Assembly (NCBI RefSeq): GCF_028283785.1
Contig: NZ_JAPWKB010000020.1
Coordinates: 124,001 to 188,000, forward strand
Source: Paraburkholderia sp.
GTDB lineage: Bacteria > Pseudomonadota > Gammaproteobacteria > Burkholderiales > Burkholderiaceae
DNA: 64,000 nt
Reading direction: 5' to 3'
The translations under genes and the position numbers were made by a program. Position 1 is the stretch's first letter; each line of letters starts with the position of its first letter. Below are positions 26,109 through 33,487 of the stretch, one piece after another. The notes below the pieces were generated by a model. That model saw nothing but the letters and a program-made list of their open reading frames with translations, had not been told where the DNA came from and made no database searches.

Positions 26109-26140
26109 AAGGCGTCACGGTTACGTGACGCCTTTTTTTT
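26109..26140 (+). terminator. Strong intrinsic terminator
   Basis: AAGGCGTCACG-GTTA-CGTGACGCCTT forms an 11-bp perfect stem with a tetraloop and an eight-base T run. It is oriented on the plus strand, where no protein gene lies upstream, which is the main reason to suspect a non-coding transcript here. Confidence 0.92.
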
Positions 26141-26449
26141 GTCTTCGCGTTTCGAAACACCTACCGTTCTAATCAAACGCGATTTTCAAGCACGTGTTTA
26201 ATCCGCTGTGCTGCGCGCGCACCGGATGCGTCCGCTTCCCAGTGTACGGCTGCCAACACGCGTGCTTTTTGGCGGTTCCACACTTTGCATGGGATTGTCT
26301 TTTCCATTCGCGCTTTTCTTTCAAAATATTTCAAAAGATATTGCCGCACGTCAGGTTGGAATTAATCGTGTTTCGCCAGATGGAATGTGTCATTTGCGTA
26401 AAACAGTCAGATCGATTTTGATTCTCGGCACTGGATGATTTTTTCCAGG

Positions 26450-26475
26450 TAAATACTTCGAATGCTGTCGGATAG
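26450..26475 (+). promoter_or_regulatory. Weak sigma-28-like element before the CHASE3-GGDEF gene
   Basis: TAAA, 14 bp, TCGGATAG resembles the flagellar promoter pattern TAAA-N15-GCCGATAA but differs in spacing and three bases. It lies 75 bp before the start codon. Confidence 0.2.
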
Positions 26476-26549
26476 CTCCAGGCTTATGTCCGAAAGATCT
26501 CAGGTTTCTTTATGATGTGCGTTCTTCAATCTGCCCGTCGGGAGAAGTC

Positions 26550-27770
26550 GTGTCGTCCCTGTTTCGTCGTATTCGCGCGGTCCGGCATCGCTATCTCGCG
26601 CTTTTCGCCGCGTTGGTGGTGGGGCTGCTCGTCGCGGCCGCCGTTTTTATGTATGAGGCGCGTGCGTTGATCACGGATTCGGCGCGTGGCGCGCAGGCGT
26701 TCGACGTGCTCGCGGTCGGCAACCGGATGCTGCACGATCTCGAAACGGCCGAAAGCGCGCAACGCGGTTACCTGCTGACCCGTGACGAACGCTATCTCGA
26801 TCCGTACCGGCGCGGCCTGCTCGATCTGGACCAGTCGTTGCCGCAACTACAGCAACTGGTGTCGGCGGACGAGCGCTCCGTCGAACTGGTACGCCGTATC
26901 GAACAGGCAATGACCGCGAAGCGCGGCGAACTGGCGCGCACCGTCGATCTCGCGCAGGACGGCAATCGCGGCGCCGCGCTGACGTTGATGCAAACCGGCG
27001 AAGGGCGTGTGCAGATGGAACGCCTGCACGCCGACGTCGCGCAACTGCTCGACACGTGGCGCGAGATTCGCGCATCCGACCGCCGCGATATGGCCGCGAA
27101 GATGATCGACGGCGCGGTGGCGCTGGCGGCGCTCGCGTTGCTGATCGGATGGATCTCGCTGGCTTCGCTGGTGTCGCTGGTCGCGGGCAAGGGCATGTCG
27201 CAGGCCACGTTGCAAGGCATTACCGGACGCAAGCCCGACGAGATGCGCGATCCGTTGACCGGCCTGCCGAACCGGCGTCGGCTGCTGGCGGTGCTCAACG
27301 GCTTGGCCGAGCAACCGGTCGCGAACCGGATTGCGCTGCTGTATCTGGACATCGACGGCTTTAGCCACGTCAACGACGCGCTCGGCCATCAATCCGGCGA
27401 CAGGTTGTTGCAGCGCGTCGGCGAAGCATTGCGCGGCGCGACCCGCCAGCAGGATCTGCTGGTCAGGCTCGGCGGCGACGCGTATGCGCTGCTGGCCGTC
27501 AATTGCGGCGACGACGCGCAGTTGCGCGATCTCGCCGGACGGCTGATCGCGCGGGTGATGGATGTCGGCGAGCGCGAATATGCGCGGCGCTTCCCGATCG
27601 GCGCGTGCGTGGGCATCGCGACCTATCCGGATCGGGCCGACAGCGTCGGGCAACTGCTCGGCGTCGCGGAAACCGCCACGCGGACCGCGAAGCAGGCGGG
27701 TCGCTCGACTTACCGGTTTGGATCGGCGCAAGCGCGCGGACGGGCGAACGTGGTGCCGTTGGCGCGTTGA
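26550..27770 (+). CDS. CHASE3-GGDEF membrane protein with altered GGDEF motif
   Basis: The 406-residue protein has a first membrane helix at about 14-34 and a periplasmic CHASE3 domain of about 140 residues (LETAESAQRGYLLTRDERYL). A second helix follows at about 190-212, then a GGDEF domain (DPLTGLPNRRRLL; YLDIDGFSHVNDALGH). The active-site signature reads RLGGDAYALL: the catalytic glutamate and the Phe are replaced, so cyclase activity is doubtful. The GTG at 26550 is chosen because GGGAGAAG lies just ahead; the frame is open 11 codons further, to a GTG at 26517. No EAL domain is fused. It may act as a membrane sensor binding GTP or partners rather than making c-di-GMP. Confidence 0.85.
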   Translation: MSSLFRRIRAVRHRYLALFAALVVGLLVAAAVFMYEARALITDSARGAQAFDVLAVGNRMLHDLETAESAQRGYLLTRDERYLDPYRRGLLDLDQSLPQLQQLVSADERSVELVRRIEQAMTAKRGELARTVDLAQDGNRGAALTLMQTGEGRVQMERLHADVAQLLDTWREIRASDRRDMAAKMIDGAVALAALALLIGWISLASLVSLVAGKGMSQATLQGITGRKPDEMRDPLTGLPNRRRLLAVLNGLAEQPVANRIALLYLDIDGFSHVNDALGHQSGDRLLQRVGEALRGATRQQDLLVRLGGDAYALLAVNCGDDAQLRDLAGRLIARVMDVGEREYARRFPIGACVGIATYPDRADSVGQLLGVAETATRTAKQAGRSTYRFGSAQARGRANVVPLAR

Positions 27771-27801
27771 ACGCCGCGTCGGTGCGCGGCGTGCGCGCGG
27801 A

Positions 27802-28182
27802 TTAGCGCGTGACCAGCGAAACCGTCGCGATACCGAGCGCCGTCATCGCGACCGATGCCGCCACGTGCACGAGAATTTCCGTCGCGGCCCAGCCCAGACG
27901 GCCTTCCTGAAGACGCTGCACGACTTCGGCCGAGAACGTGGAAAAGGTCGACAGTCCGCCCATCAGACCGGTGATCACGAACAGACGCCATTCGGGCGTC
28001 AGGTCGGGCACGCGCGAAAACCCCGCGATCGCGACGCCGATCACATAGCCGGCGATCACGTTCGATGCGAACGTGCCGAGCGGCAGCGTCGTCAGCAGGC
28101 CGTTCAGGCGCAAACTCAGAAACCACCGAAGCAGCGAGCCCAGCGCGCCACCGATCCCGACGGCGAGAATTGACAGATACAT
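27802..28182 (-). CDS. crcB: Fluoride ion channel CrcB/Fluc
   Basis: This small dual-topology channel exports fluoride and protects the cell from fluoride toxicity. The 126-residue product has four hydrophobic segments. It carries the family signatures GGALGSLLRWFLSL near the N-terminus, GTFASNVIAGYVIGV, and GLMGGLSTFSTFSAEV, the phenylalanine/serine-rich pore motif. The start MYLSILAVGIGG at 28182 fits the family. It is 116 bp downstream of amt on the same strand. I saw no fluoride riboswitch in that gap. Confidence 0.94.
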   Translation of the reverse strand: MYLSILAVGIGGALGSLLRWFLSLRLNGLLTTLPLGTFASNVIAGYVIGVAIAGFSRVPDLTPEWRLFVITGLMGGLSTFSTFSAEVVQRLQEGRLGWAATEILVHVAASVAMTALGIATVSLVTR

Positions 28183-28250
28183 AAGGTGTTAGGCAAGAAG
28201 GAGTGGAGTGGCAGCGAGCCGCACGAGGATTTTTCGCGCGTCAGTCTATC

Positions 28251-28289
28251 ACCGGCGCACCCGCGACTAACTTGCGCGCGGGCGCCGGT
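28251..28289 (-). other. GC-rich stem-loop between amt and crcB
   Basis: ACCGGCG and CCCGCG pair with CGCGGG and CGCCGGT (13 bp with a two-base bulge) 10 bp after the amt stop codon. There is no T-tract on the minus strand, so it could attenuate or stabilise the amt transcript rather than fully terminate it. Confidence 0.4.
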
Positions 28290-28298
28290 TTGGGCCGC

Positions 28299-29501
28299 TC
28301 AACCGACCGTTTCCCGTTCCGGCGTCGATGAAATACGATGGATCGACAGATCCGCGCCGTTGTATTCGTCCTCCTGATCCAGCCGCAAACCCACCGTCAG
28401 CCGAATCGCGCCATAGACGAGCGTGCCGCCCGCCGTCGCGATCACGATGCCGGACACGGTTCCCGCAACCTGCGCCCAGAACGACACGCCGCCCAATCCG
28501 CCCAGCGCGCGCGACCCGAAGATGCCCGCCGCAATCCCGCCCCATGTGCCGCACATGCCGTGCAACGGCCATACGCCGAGCACGTCGTCGATACGCAGAC
28601 GGTTTTGCACATACGTGAACATATAGACGAACAGCGCGCCCGCGACCGCGCCGGTCACCAGCGCGCCGAGCGGATGCATCACGTCCGAACCCGCGCACAC
28701 CGCGACCAGCCCGGCGAGCGGGCCGTTGTACGTGAAGCCCGGATCGTTGCGCCCGGCAAACCACGCGGCCAGCGTGCCGCCGACCATCGCCATCAACGAA
28801 TTGACCGCGACGAGGCCGCTGATCTTGTCGACGGTCTGCGCGCTCATCACGTTGAAGCCAAACCAGCCGACCGCCAGCACCCACGCGCCGAGCGCCAGAA
28901 ACGGGATATTGGACGGCGGATGCGCGGCGATGCCGCCGTCGCGGTGGTAACGGCCGTGGCGCGCGCCGAGCAGCAGAATCGCGGGCAACGCGACCCAGCC
29001 GCCGAACGCATGCACGACCACCGATCCCGCGAAATCGTGAAACGGCGCGCCGAGCGCGCGTTGCAACCACGCCTGAATGCCGAAATGCCCGTTCCAGACG
29101 ATGCCCTCAAAAAACGGATAGATAAAACCGACCAGCACAAACGTGGCAAAGAGTTGCGGATTGAATTTCGAGCGCTCCGCAATCCCGCCCGACACGATCG
29201 CGGGAATCGCGGCCGCGAAGGTCAGCAGGAAGAAAAAGCGCACCAACGCATACCCATTGTGGACGGCGAGCGTTTCGGCGCTGCCGAAAAACTGGACGCC
29301 GTACGCAATCGTGTAGCCGATAAAGAAGTACGCAATCGTCGATACCGAAAAATCGACCAGAATCTTGACCAGCGCATTGACCTGATTTTTCTTGCGAACC
29401 GTGCCGAGTTCCAGAAAAGCGAAGCCGGCGTGCATCGCCAGAACCATCGCTGCGCCGAGTAGCAGGAACAAGGTGTCCGTGCCGGATTTAAAGCTGTCCA
29501 T
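28299..29501 (-). CDS. amt: Ammonium transporter
   Basis: This Amt/MEP/Rh-family channel moves ammonium across the inner membrane. The start is MDSFKSGTDTLFLLLGAAMV at 29501, with a GGGACT ribosome site; seven additional upstream codons are open. The 400-residue product has about eleven membrane helices. The pore twin histidines are at 164 (VVVHAFGGWVALP) and 314 (WPLHGMCGTWGG), and the C-terminal regulatory tail DQEDEYNGADLSIHRI is the usual GlnK-contacting element. No glnK gene is next to it, unlike the common glnK-amtB pair. A sigma-54 promoter and an NtrC-type dyad upstream indicate nitrogen-limitation control. Confidence 0.95.
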   Translation of the reverse strand: MDSFKSGTDTLFLLLGAAMVLAMHAGFAFLELGTVRKKNQVNALVKILVDFSVSTIAYFFIGYTIAYGVQFFGSAETLAVHNGYALVRFFFLLTFAAAIPAIVSGGIAERSKFNPQLFATFVLVGFIYPFFEGIVWNGHFGIQAWLQRALGAPFHDFAGSVVVHAFGGWVALPAILLLGARHGRYHRDGGIAAHPPSNIPFLALGAWVLAVGWFGFNVMSAQTVDKISGLVAVNSLMAMVGGTLAAWFAGRNDPGFTYNGPLAGLVAVCAGSDVMHPLGALVTGAVAGALFVYMFTYVQNRLRIDDVLGVWPLHGMCGTWGGIAAGIFGSRALGGLGGVSFWAQVAGTVSGIVIATAGGTLVYGAIRLTVGLRLDQEDEYNGADLSIHRISSTPERETVG

Positions 29502-29537
29502 GCGAGTCCCGTTTTGGGGCAAAAAGCGGGGCTACAA

Positions 29538-29553
29538 TGCAAGAAGTGGGCCA
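29538..29553 (-). promoter_or_regulatory. Sigma-54 promoter of amt
   Basis: On the minus strand TGGCCCA-CTTC-TTGCA matches the -24/-12 consensus TGGCACR-N4-TTGCW at all but one position, with GG and GC exactly ten bases apart. It gives a leader of about 25 nt before the amt ATG. Confidence 0.75.
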
Positions 29554-29573
29554 AAGTTGCGCATGCGTGTCTG

Positions 29574-29597
29574 TTGCGGTGCAATTGCGCACCGCAA
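29574..29597. promoter_or_regulatory. 9-bp inverted repeat between NtrC site and sigma-54 promoter
   Basis: TTGCGGTGC-AATTGC-GCACCGCAA is a perfect 9-bp inverted repeat. The half-sites are the NtrC hexamers in the opposite orientation (GGTGC...GCACC), so it may be a second activator site or a hairpin. It is 20 bp upstream of the -24 box. Confidence 0.45.
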
Positions 29598-29663
29598 TGA
29601 GGTGTGTCGTGGCAATCAGTGGATGCGGCGGCGCGCTGTTAAGATCCGACGACGCATAAAAAA

Positions 29664-29678
29664 GCACCACGACGGTGC
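29664..29678. promoter_or_regulatory. NtrC-type enhancer site
   Basis: GCACC-ACGAC-GGTGC has the same GCACC-N5-GGTGC layout as the strong NtrC sites upstream of E. coli glnA. It lies about 110-125 bp upstream of the amt sigma-54 promoter, a normal enhancer distance. It is also 190 bp from the divergent histidine-kinase gene. Confidence 0.6.
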
Positions 29679-29869
29679 GTTTGCGTGAAAATGGCGCAAT
29701 GTGCTGACCCAAGTCAGGGCCATTTATTCGATTTACATAACGACGGTTTCGATTTGGCTGACGGCCATTGGCGATCGCAGCCATCCTTTGTCATAGTTGA
29801 GAAACGCCGACATAATGAGCCGTTCCCCGATGCCGGGCCGCATTGGTTTTCGAACTGCTTCGCGCACGC

Positions 29870-31624
29870 ATGAGACTGACAACTAAAGGGCTGTTGCTGA
29901 TCGCGATTCCGGCCGTCTTCGAACTGGCCTTGCTTTCCGGGCTGGTCAAGGCGCAGGCCGATGCTGGCCAGGCCGAATTCTGGGCCGTGCATAGCAGCGA
30001 CGTGCTGCGCCAGTCCACCGCGATTCTCGAACCGGTATTGCGCGATTCCGTGCGGCTGCGTGGCGCGATGCTGGGCAATCCGTCCGACATCACCACGCCG
30101 GTTTCGCTGTGGATGGACGTCGACCGGCGCATCGATCAACTGGCCGAACTGGTGGCGGACAACCCCGCGCAAGTGGCGCGCGCGGCGCAGATCCGGCAGG
30201 CCGCGCAGGCGTATCGGCAATGGTCGGACCGGGTGCAGGATCTGTTGCGTTCGGGGCGTCGTCGCGATGTGGTCGAGCGTTTTCGCGATCTTGCCGGCAC
30301 CGACGTGCTGGACCGGTTTCGCGTGCAGATCGCCGAATTTCAGGCCGAAGAGCGGCGTCTCGATTCGCAGCGCACCGCCGATGCCGAAGCCGCGCGCGAA
30401 CGTCAACTGACGCTAATCGTCACGGCCGTGCTGGGCTCGCTGCTGTTCGTCGCGATGGCGGTGTGGCTGTTCACGCGCGGGATGCGCGGGCGTCTTGCGC
30501 AGCTTTCCGACAACGCGCAGCGTCTGGCGAACAACGAACCGCTCGCGCCGCTCACGCCCGGCACCGACGAAATCGGCCGTCTCGATCAGACCTTGCACGA
30601 CACCAGCCGGCGTCTGCTCGAAGCGGAGCGTTTGCAGGCGCGCTTCCAGGCCGACCTCGCGCGTCGCGCCGACGATCTCGCGCGAATCAACGAAACCTTG
30701 CGTCAGCAGACGCAGGAAAACGAGATGTTCATCTACAGCGTGTCGCACGATCTGCGCGCGCCGCTGGTCAATCTGCAAGGGTTTTCGAAAGAGTTGATCC
30801 ACGCATGCGACGACTTGCGTGCGGCCGTGCGCGCGTCGTCGCTGACGCCGGCGCAGCGCGAGCATATCGAGCAGGTGGTCGACGAGGATATCGGCGAGGC
30901 GCTGCATTATCTGCAGACGGCCGTATTGCGCGCGTCGCACATCATCGACGCGTTGTTGCGGCTGTCGCGGGTCGGACGGGTCGAATATCGCCGCCAACCG
31001 GTCGATGTCGCCGATCTGGTGCAGCGCGTGATCGATGCGATGCAGGTGTCGATCCGCGCGCGTCGCGCGCACGTCAAGGTGGAGAGCTTGCCGTCGGTGT
31101 GGGGCGATCCCACCGCGCTCGAACAGGTTTTCGCGAATCTGCTCGGTAATGCGGTCAATTATCTGGACGCATCGCGCGACGGACGGATCGAGATCGGCAC
31201 GACGCCTGCGCCGCCGGGCGTGCATTCGTTGCGAATTTTCTACGTGAGAGACAACGGGCTCGGGATTCCGGCCGTCGCGTTGCCGCGGCTGTTCAACGCG
31301 TTTCAGCGTTTGCACCGCAATGTCGCGGCGGGCGAGGGGATCGGGCTGGCGCTGGTGCGGCGCGTGGTGGAGCGGCACGGCGGCCGGGTATGGGCCGAAT
31401 CCACCGAAGGGGTCGGCACCACGTTTTATCTGTCGCTGCCGGAAGCGACGCCGCCGACACCTCGGGAAGGCGCCACGCCGACGCGACCGGCGGCGCAACG
31501 CAGTGCCACGCCGGGCGAAGCGCGTCTCGACGCGACCCTCGACGCGGCTATCAGCGCGAACGCGGAAGCGAATGCCGCTGCGGCGCTGCCGTCAACAGGC
31601 GAACAGCCGGCGCGGCTTCAGTAG
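29870..31624 (+). CDS. Membrane sensor histidine kinase (CHASE3-HAMP-HisKA-HATPase)
   Basis: The 584-residue kinase has a first helix at about 8-26, a CHASE3-like periplasmic domain, a second helix at about 185-205 and a HAMP domain. Its HisKA domain (FIYSVSHDLRAPLVNLQGF) has the phosphorylated His at 293. The HATPase has N-box VFANLLGNAVNYL, G1 VRDNGLGIP, and G2 GEGIGLALVRRVVERHGG. The bacteriophytochrome-like HisKA and long proline/alanine C-tail are notable. The ATG at 29870 is used; a TTG at 29843 is possible. No response regulator is adjacent, so it is an orphan kinase. Its last 33 bp overlap the end of a convergent gene. Signal and partner are unknown. Confidence 0.88.
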   Translation: MRLTTKGLLLIAIPAVFELALLSGLVKAQADAGQAEFWAVHSSDVLRQSTAILEPVLRDSVRLRGAMLGNPSDITTPVSLWMDVDRRIDQLAELVADNPAQVARAAQIRQAAQAYRQWSDRVQDLLRSGRRRDVVERFRDLAGTDVLDRFRVQIAEFQAEERRLDSQRTADAEAARERQLTLIVTAVLGSLLFVAMAVWLFTRGMRGRLAQLSDNAQRLANNEPLAPLTPGTDEIGRLDQTLHDTSRRLLEAERLQARFQADLARRADDLARINETLRQQTQENEMFIYSVSHDLRAPLVNLQGFSKELIHACDDLRAAVRASSLTPAQREHIEQVVDEDIGEALHYLQTAVLRASHIIDALLRLSRVGRVEYRRQPVDVADLVQRVIDAMQVSIRARRAHVKVESLPSVWGDPTALEQVFANLLGNAVNYLDASRDGRIEIGTTPAPPGVHSLRIFYVRDNGLGIPAVALPRLFNAFQRLHRNVAAGEGIGLALVRRVVERHGGRVWAESTEGVGTTFYLSLPEATPPTPREGATPTRPAAQRSATPGEARLDATLDAAISANAEANAAAALPSTGEQPARLQ

Positions 31625-31915
31625 CCTGATCGCGCGAAACGCGCAGCACGCGGTGAGCGTGATCAACGCGGCGGCGACGCTCAGCGCGACGAGCGGTTCA
31701 GCGTGAACGCCGGGCACGCCGCGGGTGGAAAACACGCCACGTGCGATCAGCAGCAATGCCATCCATAGCGATAACGCCGCAAGCGCCAGCGTGCGCATGC
31801 CGGCAAAACGCCGCGCGCGATTTTCCGGCGACCATGTGGCCGGTGCACGACGGCAAAAAAACGCAATGGCGATCAACGCGACAGCCAGCGCCACGATCCA
31901 GTCAGTCAGTTCCAT
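31592..31915 (-). CDS. Small membrane protein, function unknown
   Basis: The 107-residue product has three hydrophobic segments (about 5-20, 41-61 and 75-95) and a basic C-terminus (FRAIRLLKPRRLF). The ATG at 31915 is preceded by GGAG eight bases upstream. It is convergent with the histidine kinase and overlaps its 3' end by 33 bp. No family is recognised. Confidence 0.6.
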   Translation of the reverse strand: MELTDWIVALAVALIAIAFFCRRAPATWSPENRARRFAGMRTLALAALSLWMALLLIARGVFSTRGVPGVHAEPLVALSVAAALITLTACCAFRAIRLLKPRRLFAC

Positions 31916-32056
31916 CGAAGCTACTCCAAAGTCAGCTTCAACTTTAGGGAAAGCCTTGCTGGACGGGCTATCGGATGAATCTCAAACGGATTGAGCCGTT
32001 GGAAATGCGACCGCGCCGACGTGCGTGTGGCGTGGCGTGGCGTGTCTTGTCGCCGC

Positions 32057-32088
32057 GGAAAAGAAACGGGCCGCGCATGGGCGGCCCG
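32057..32088 (-). terminator. Intrinsic terminator after the DJ-1/PfpI gene
   Basis: On the minus strand CGGGCCGC-CCATGC-GCGGCCCG is an 8-bp perfect stem followed by TTTCTTTT. It lies about 45 bp after the stop codon at 32133. Confidence 0.8.
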
Positions 32089-32132
32089 CGTTGCAGCTGG
32101 ATGCGCATCGTCAGGTTCGATTCAATGCCGCG

Positions 32133-32714
32133 TCAGAGTTCGATGCGCGTGCCGAGCAGCACGAGGAACTGCCGCAGCCATTCCGGATGACCGGGCCATG
32201 CGGGCGACGTGACGAAGTTCGCGTCGGTGACGGCGGCATCGACGGGGATGTCGGCGTAATCGGCGCCGGCCAGTTTGACTTCCGGTCCGCAGGCCGGGTA
32301 GCCGGCGATCCGCTTGCCGCGAATCACGTCGGCGGCGGCCAGGATCTGCACGCCATGACAGACGGCAGCGATCGGCTTTTTCTCTTCCGCGAACTGCCGC
32401 ACGATTTCGATCACGCGACGATTGAGCCGCAGATATTCCGGCGCGCGTCCGCCTGCGATTGCCAGCGCGTCGTAGCGGCTGACTTCGACGTCATCGAAAG
32501 TCGCATTGAGCGTGAACTGGTGCCCAGGCTTTTCGGTGTAGGTCTGATCGCCTTCGAAATCGTGGATCGCGGTCTTGATGCGATCGCCCGCGCGCTTGTC
32601 GGGGCAGACGGCATCGACCGTATGACCGACCGCCTGCAGCGCCTGAAACGGCACCATCGTTTCGTAATCTTCGGCGAAATCGCCGGTCAGAAACAGAATC
32701 TTCTTTGCTGCCAT
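32133..32714 (-). CDS. DJ-1/PfpI-family protein (glutamine amidotransferase-like)
   Basis: The 193-residue protein has the DJ-1/PfpI fold: an N-terminal beta strand AKKILFLTGDFAEDYE with the conserved acidic residue, a nucleophilic elbow AAVCHGVQIL (Cys119-His120), and AGGRAPEYLR ahead of it. Family members are proteases, deglycases or chaperones; the exact activity cannot be deduced. The length and the sequence around EGDQTYTEKPGHQF suggest the PfpI-like deglycase/protease branch. An AGGAGGCATGCG ribosome site precedes the ATG. It appears monocistronic and has its own terminator. Confidence 0.88.
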   Translation of the reverse strand: MAAKKILFLTGDFAEDYETMVPFQALQAVGHTVDAVCPDKRAGDRIKTAIHDFEGDQTYTEKPGHQFTLNATFDDVEVSRYDALAIAGGRAPEYLRLNRRVIEIVRQFAEEKKPIAAVCHGVQILAAADVIRGKRIAGYPACGPEVKLAGADYADIPVDAAVTDANFVTSPAWPGHPEWLRQFLVLLGTRIEL

Positions 32715-32908
32715 CGCATGCCTCCTGTTGTGAAGATGGACTCACCCGGACCACATCGAATGTGTTGCAGTCTACTCCAGCGGGTTTGACAGGATGACGA
32801 CGAATCCGCAACCGGATCGGGATTACGATCTCCGGATCACGACGCGCAACGGCGTATCATGAGCGCGTTTCCGCATGCATACGCCGCGTCGAGCGGCCAT
32901 ACATCACC

Positions 32909-33379
32909 ATGACTGAACTGTTTAACTCTCCGCTCCTGCGCCGGTCCGCGTTCGCCTTCGCGTGTCTCGTCGTGCTCGGCGCGTGCCAGAAGAACGACGC
33001 GACGGCCGGCCAGGTCGGCGCGAAGCTCGACGCCGCGACGCAACTGGCCGGGCAAAAGCTCGATCAGGCCGCCAGCTACGTCGGCCAGCAGGTCGACAAC
33101 ACCAAGGCGACCGCGCAGTCGAACCTCGAATCGGCATCGACCGTGCCGACGGTGAAGATCGATCCGGGCAGCCTTGCATCGGACGCGCAGAGCAACTTCC
33201 AGAGCGCGGCGAGCGCGACCAACGCCGCCGTCAACCACGCGGCGGCCACGACCGGCGCCGGACTGGAAAACGCAGGCCGCAAGTTGCAGCAATGGTCGAA
33301 CGAGAACGCCAGTTCGACCGCATCGTCGTCTTCGTCGTCGGGCGAAGGCAGCGACGCGCAGAAGCAGATGGACAAATAG
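32909..33379 (+). CDS. Putative lipoprotein with helical repeats
   Basis: The 156-residue protein starts with a signal peptide ending in a lipobox (VVLGAC, Cys26), so it should be lipidated and membrane-anchored. The mature part is Ala/Gln/Ser-rich and predicted to be helical, with recurring patterns such as GAKLDAATQLAGQKLDQAASYVG. The C-terminus is a Ser-rich low-complexity run. There are no cysteines other than the lipid-anchor one. No family with a known function is recognised. Confidence 0.75.
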   Translation: MTELFNSPLLRRSAFAFACLVVLGACQKNDATAGQVGAKLDAATQLAGQKLDQAASYVGQQVDNTKATAQSNLESASTVPTVKIDPGSLASDAQSNFQSAASATNAAVNHAAATTGAGLENAGRKLQQWSNENASSTASSSSSSGEGSDAQKQMDK

Positions 33380-33435
33380 GCGGCGTTTCGCCGTGTGCGT
33401 CGCGACCGGTCGGCCGGTTTGACACATCGGTTAAA

Positions 33436-33454
33436 TGTAATTACCATAGTTACA
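33436..33454. promoter_or_regulatory. Probable Rrf2 operator upstream of its own gene
   Basis: TGTAAT-TACCATA-GTTACA is an inverted repeat 33 bp before the GTG of the Rrf2 gene. The same 6-7-6 arrangement with identical outer hexamers recurs at 34059 before the reductase gene, which strongly suggests a common regulator, most simply the Rrf2 protein itself. Confidence 0.65.
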
Positions 33455-33487
33455 CATCGCCGCGTGACGGCGTGAGGTGCGTTTGCA

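Larger units (their letters stand above)
25921..26140 (+). ncRNA. Candidate structured RNA with attenuator-like pairing
   Basis: This GC-rich segment without a convincing ORF lies in an AT-richer gap and ends in a strong terminator. Its first eight bases, GTGACGCC (25921-25928), are perfectly complementary to GGCGTCAC (26111-26118), the 5' arm of that terminator, so closing the long-range helix would exclude the terminator hairpin. Two further hairpins are visible: GGCCCCTGGGGCC (about 26015-26027) and GTTCTAGC / GCTAGAAC (26073-26103). A possible promoter lies upstream (TTGACT at 25856 with an A/T-rich -10 near 25877). It could be a small RNA with a closing stem, or a leader acting on the GGDEF gene 410 bp downstream. 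It matches no riboswitch class I could recognise by eye. Confidence 0.45.
25689..26549. other. Long gene-free AT-richer region
   Basis: Some 860 bp between the IclR gene and the CHASE3-GGDEF gene contain no credible ORF. The sequence is visibly richer in A and T than its surroundings, especially 25830-25910 and 26280-26460. It includes an imperfect inverted repeat at 25785-25822 (CCCCTTTTCCTAC / GTAGTGGAAGGGG around ACAATTCATT), a promoter-like TTGACT (25856) and a dyad at 25884-25899. An RNA candidate ending in a strong terminator (25921-26140) follows. From 26141 on I see no further structure except AT-rich direct repeats (TTTCAAAA twice at about 26320-26337) and a weak sigma-28-like site at 26450. 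Confidence 0.6.

Noticed and set aside
25931..26128. A 65-residue frame starting with TTG in the RNA candidate
   Set aside because: It starts with TTG without a ribosome site, runs into the terminator hairpin and has no recognisable features, so the segment is better explained as non-coding.
28183..28298. Fluoride riboswitch before crcB
   Set aside because: The gap holds only a GC-rich hairpin near the amt end; I did not see the conserved fluoride-aptamer elements.
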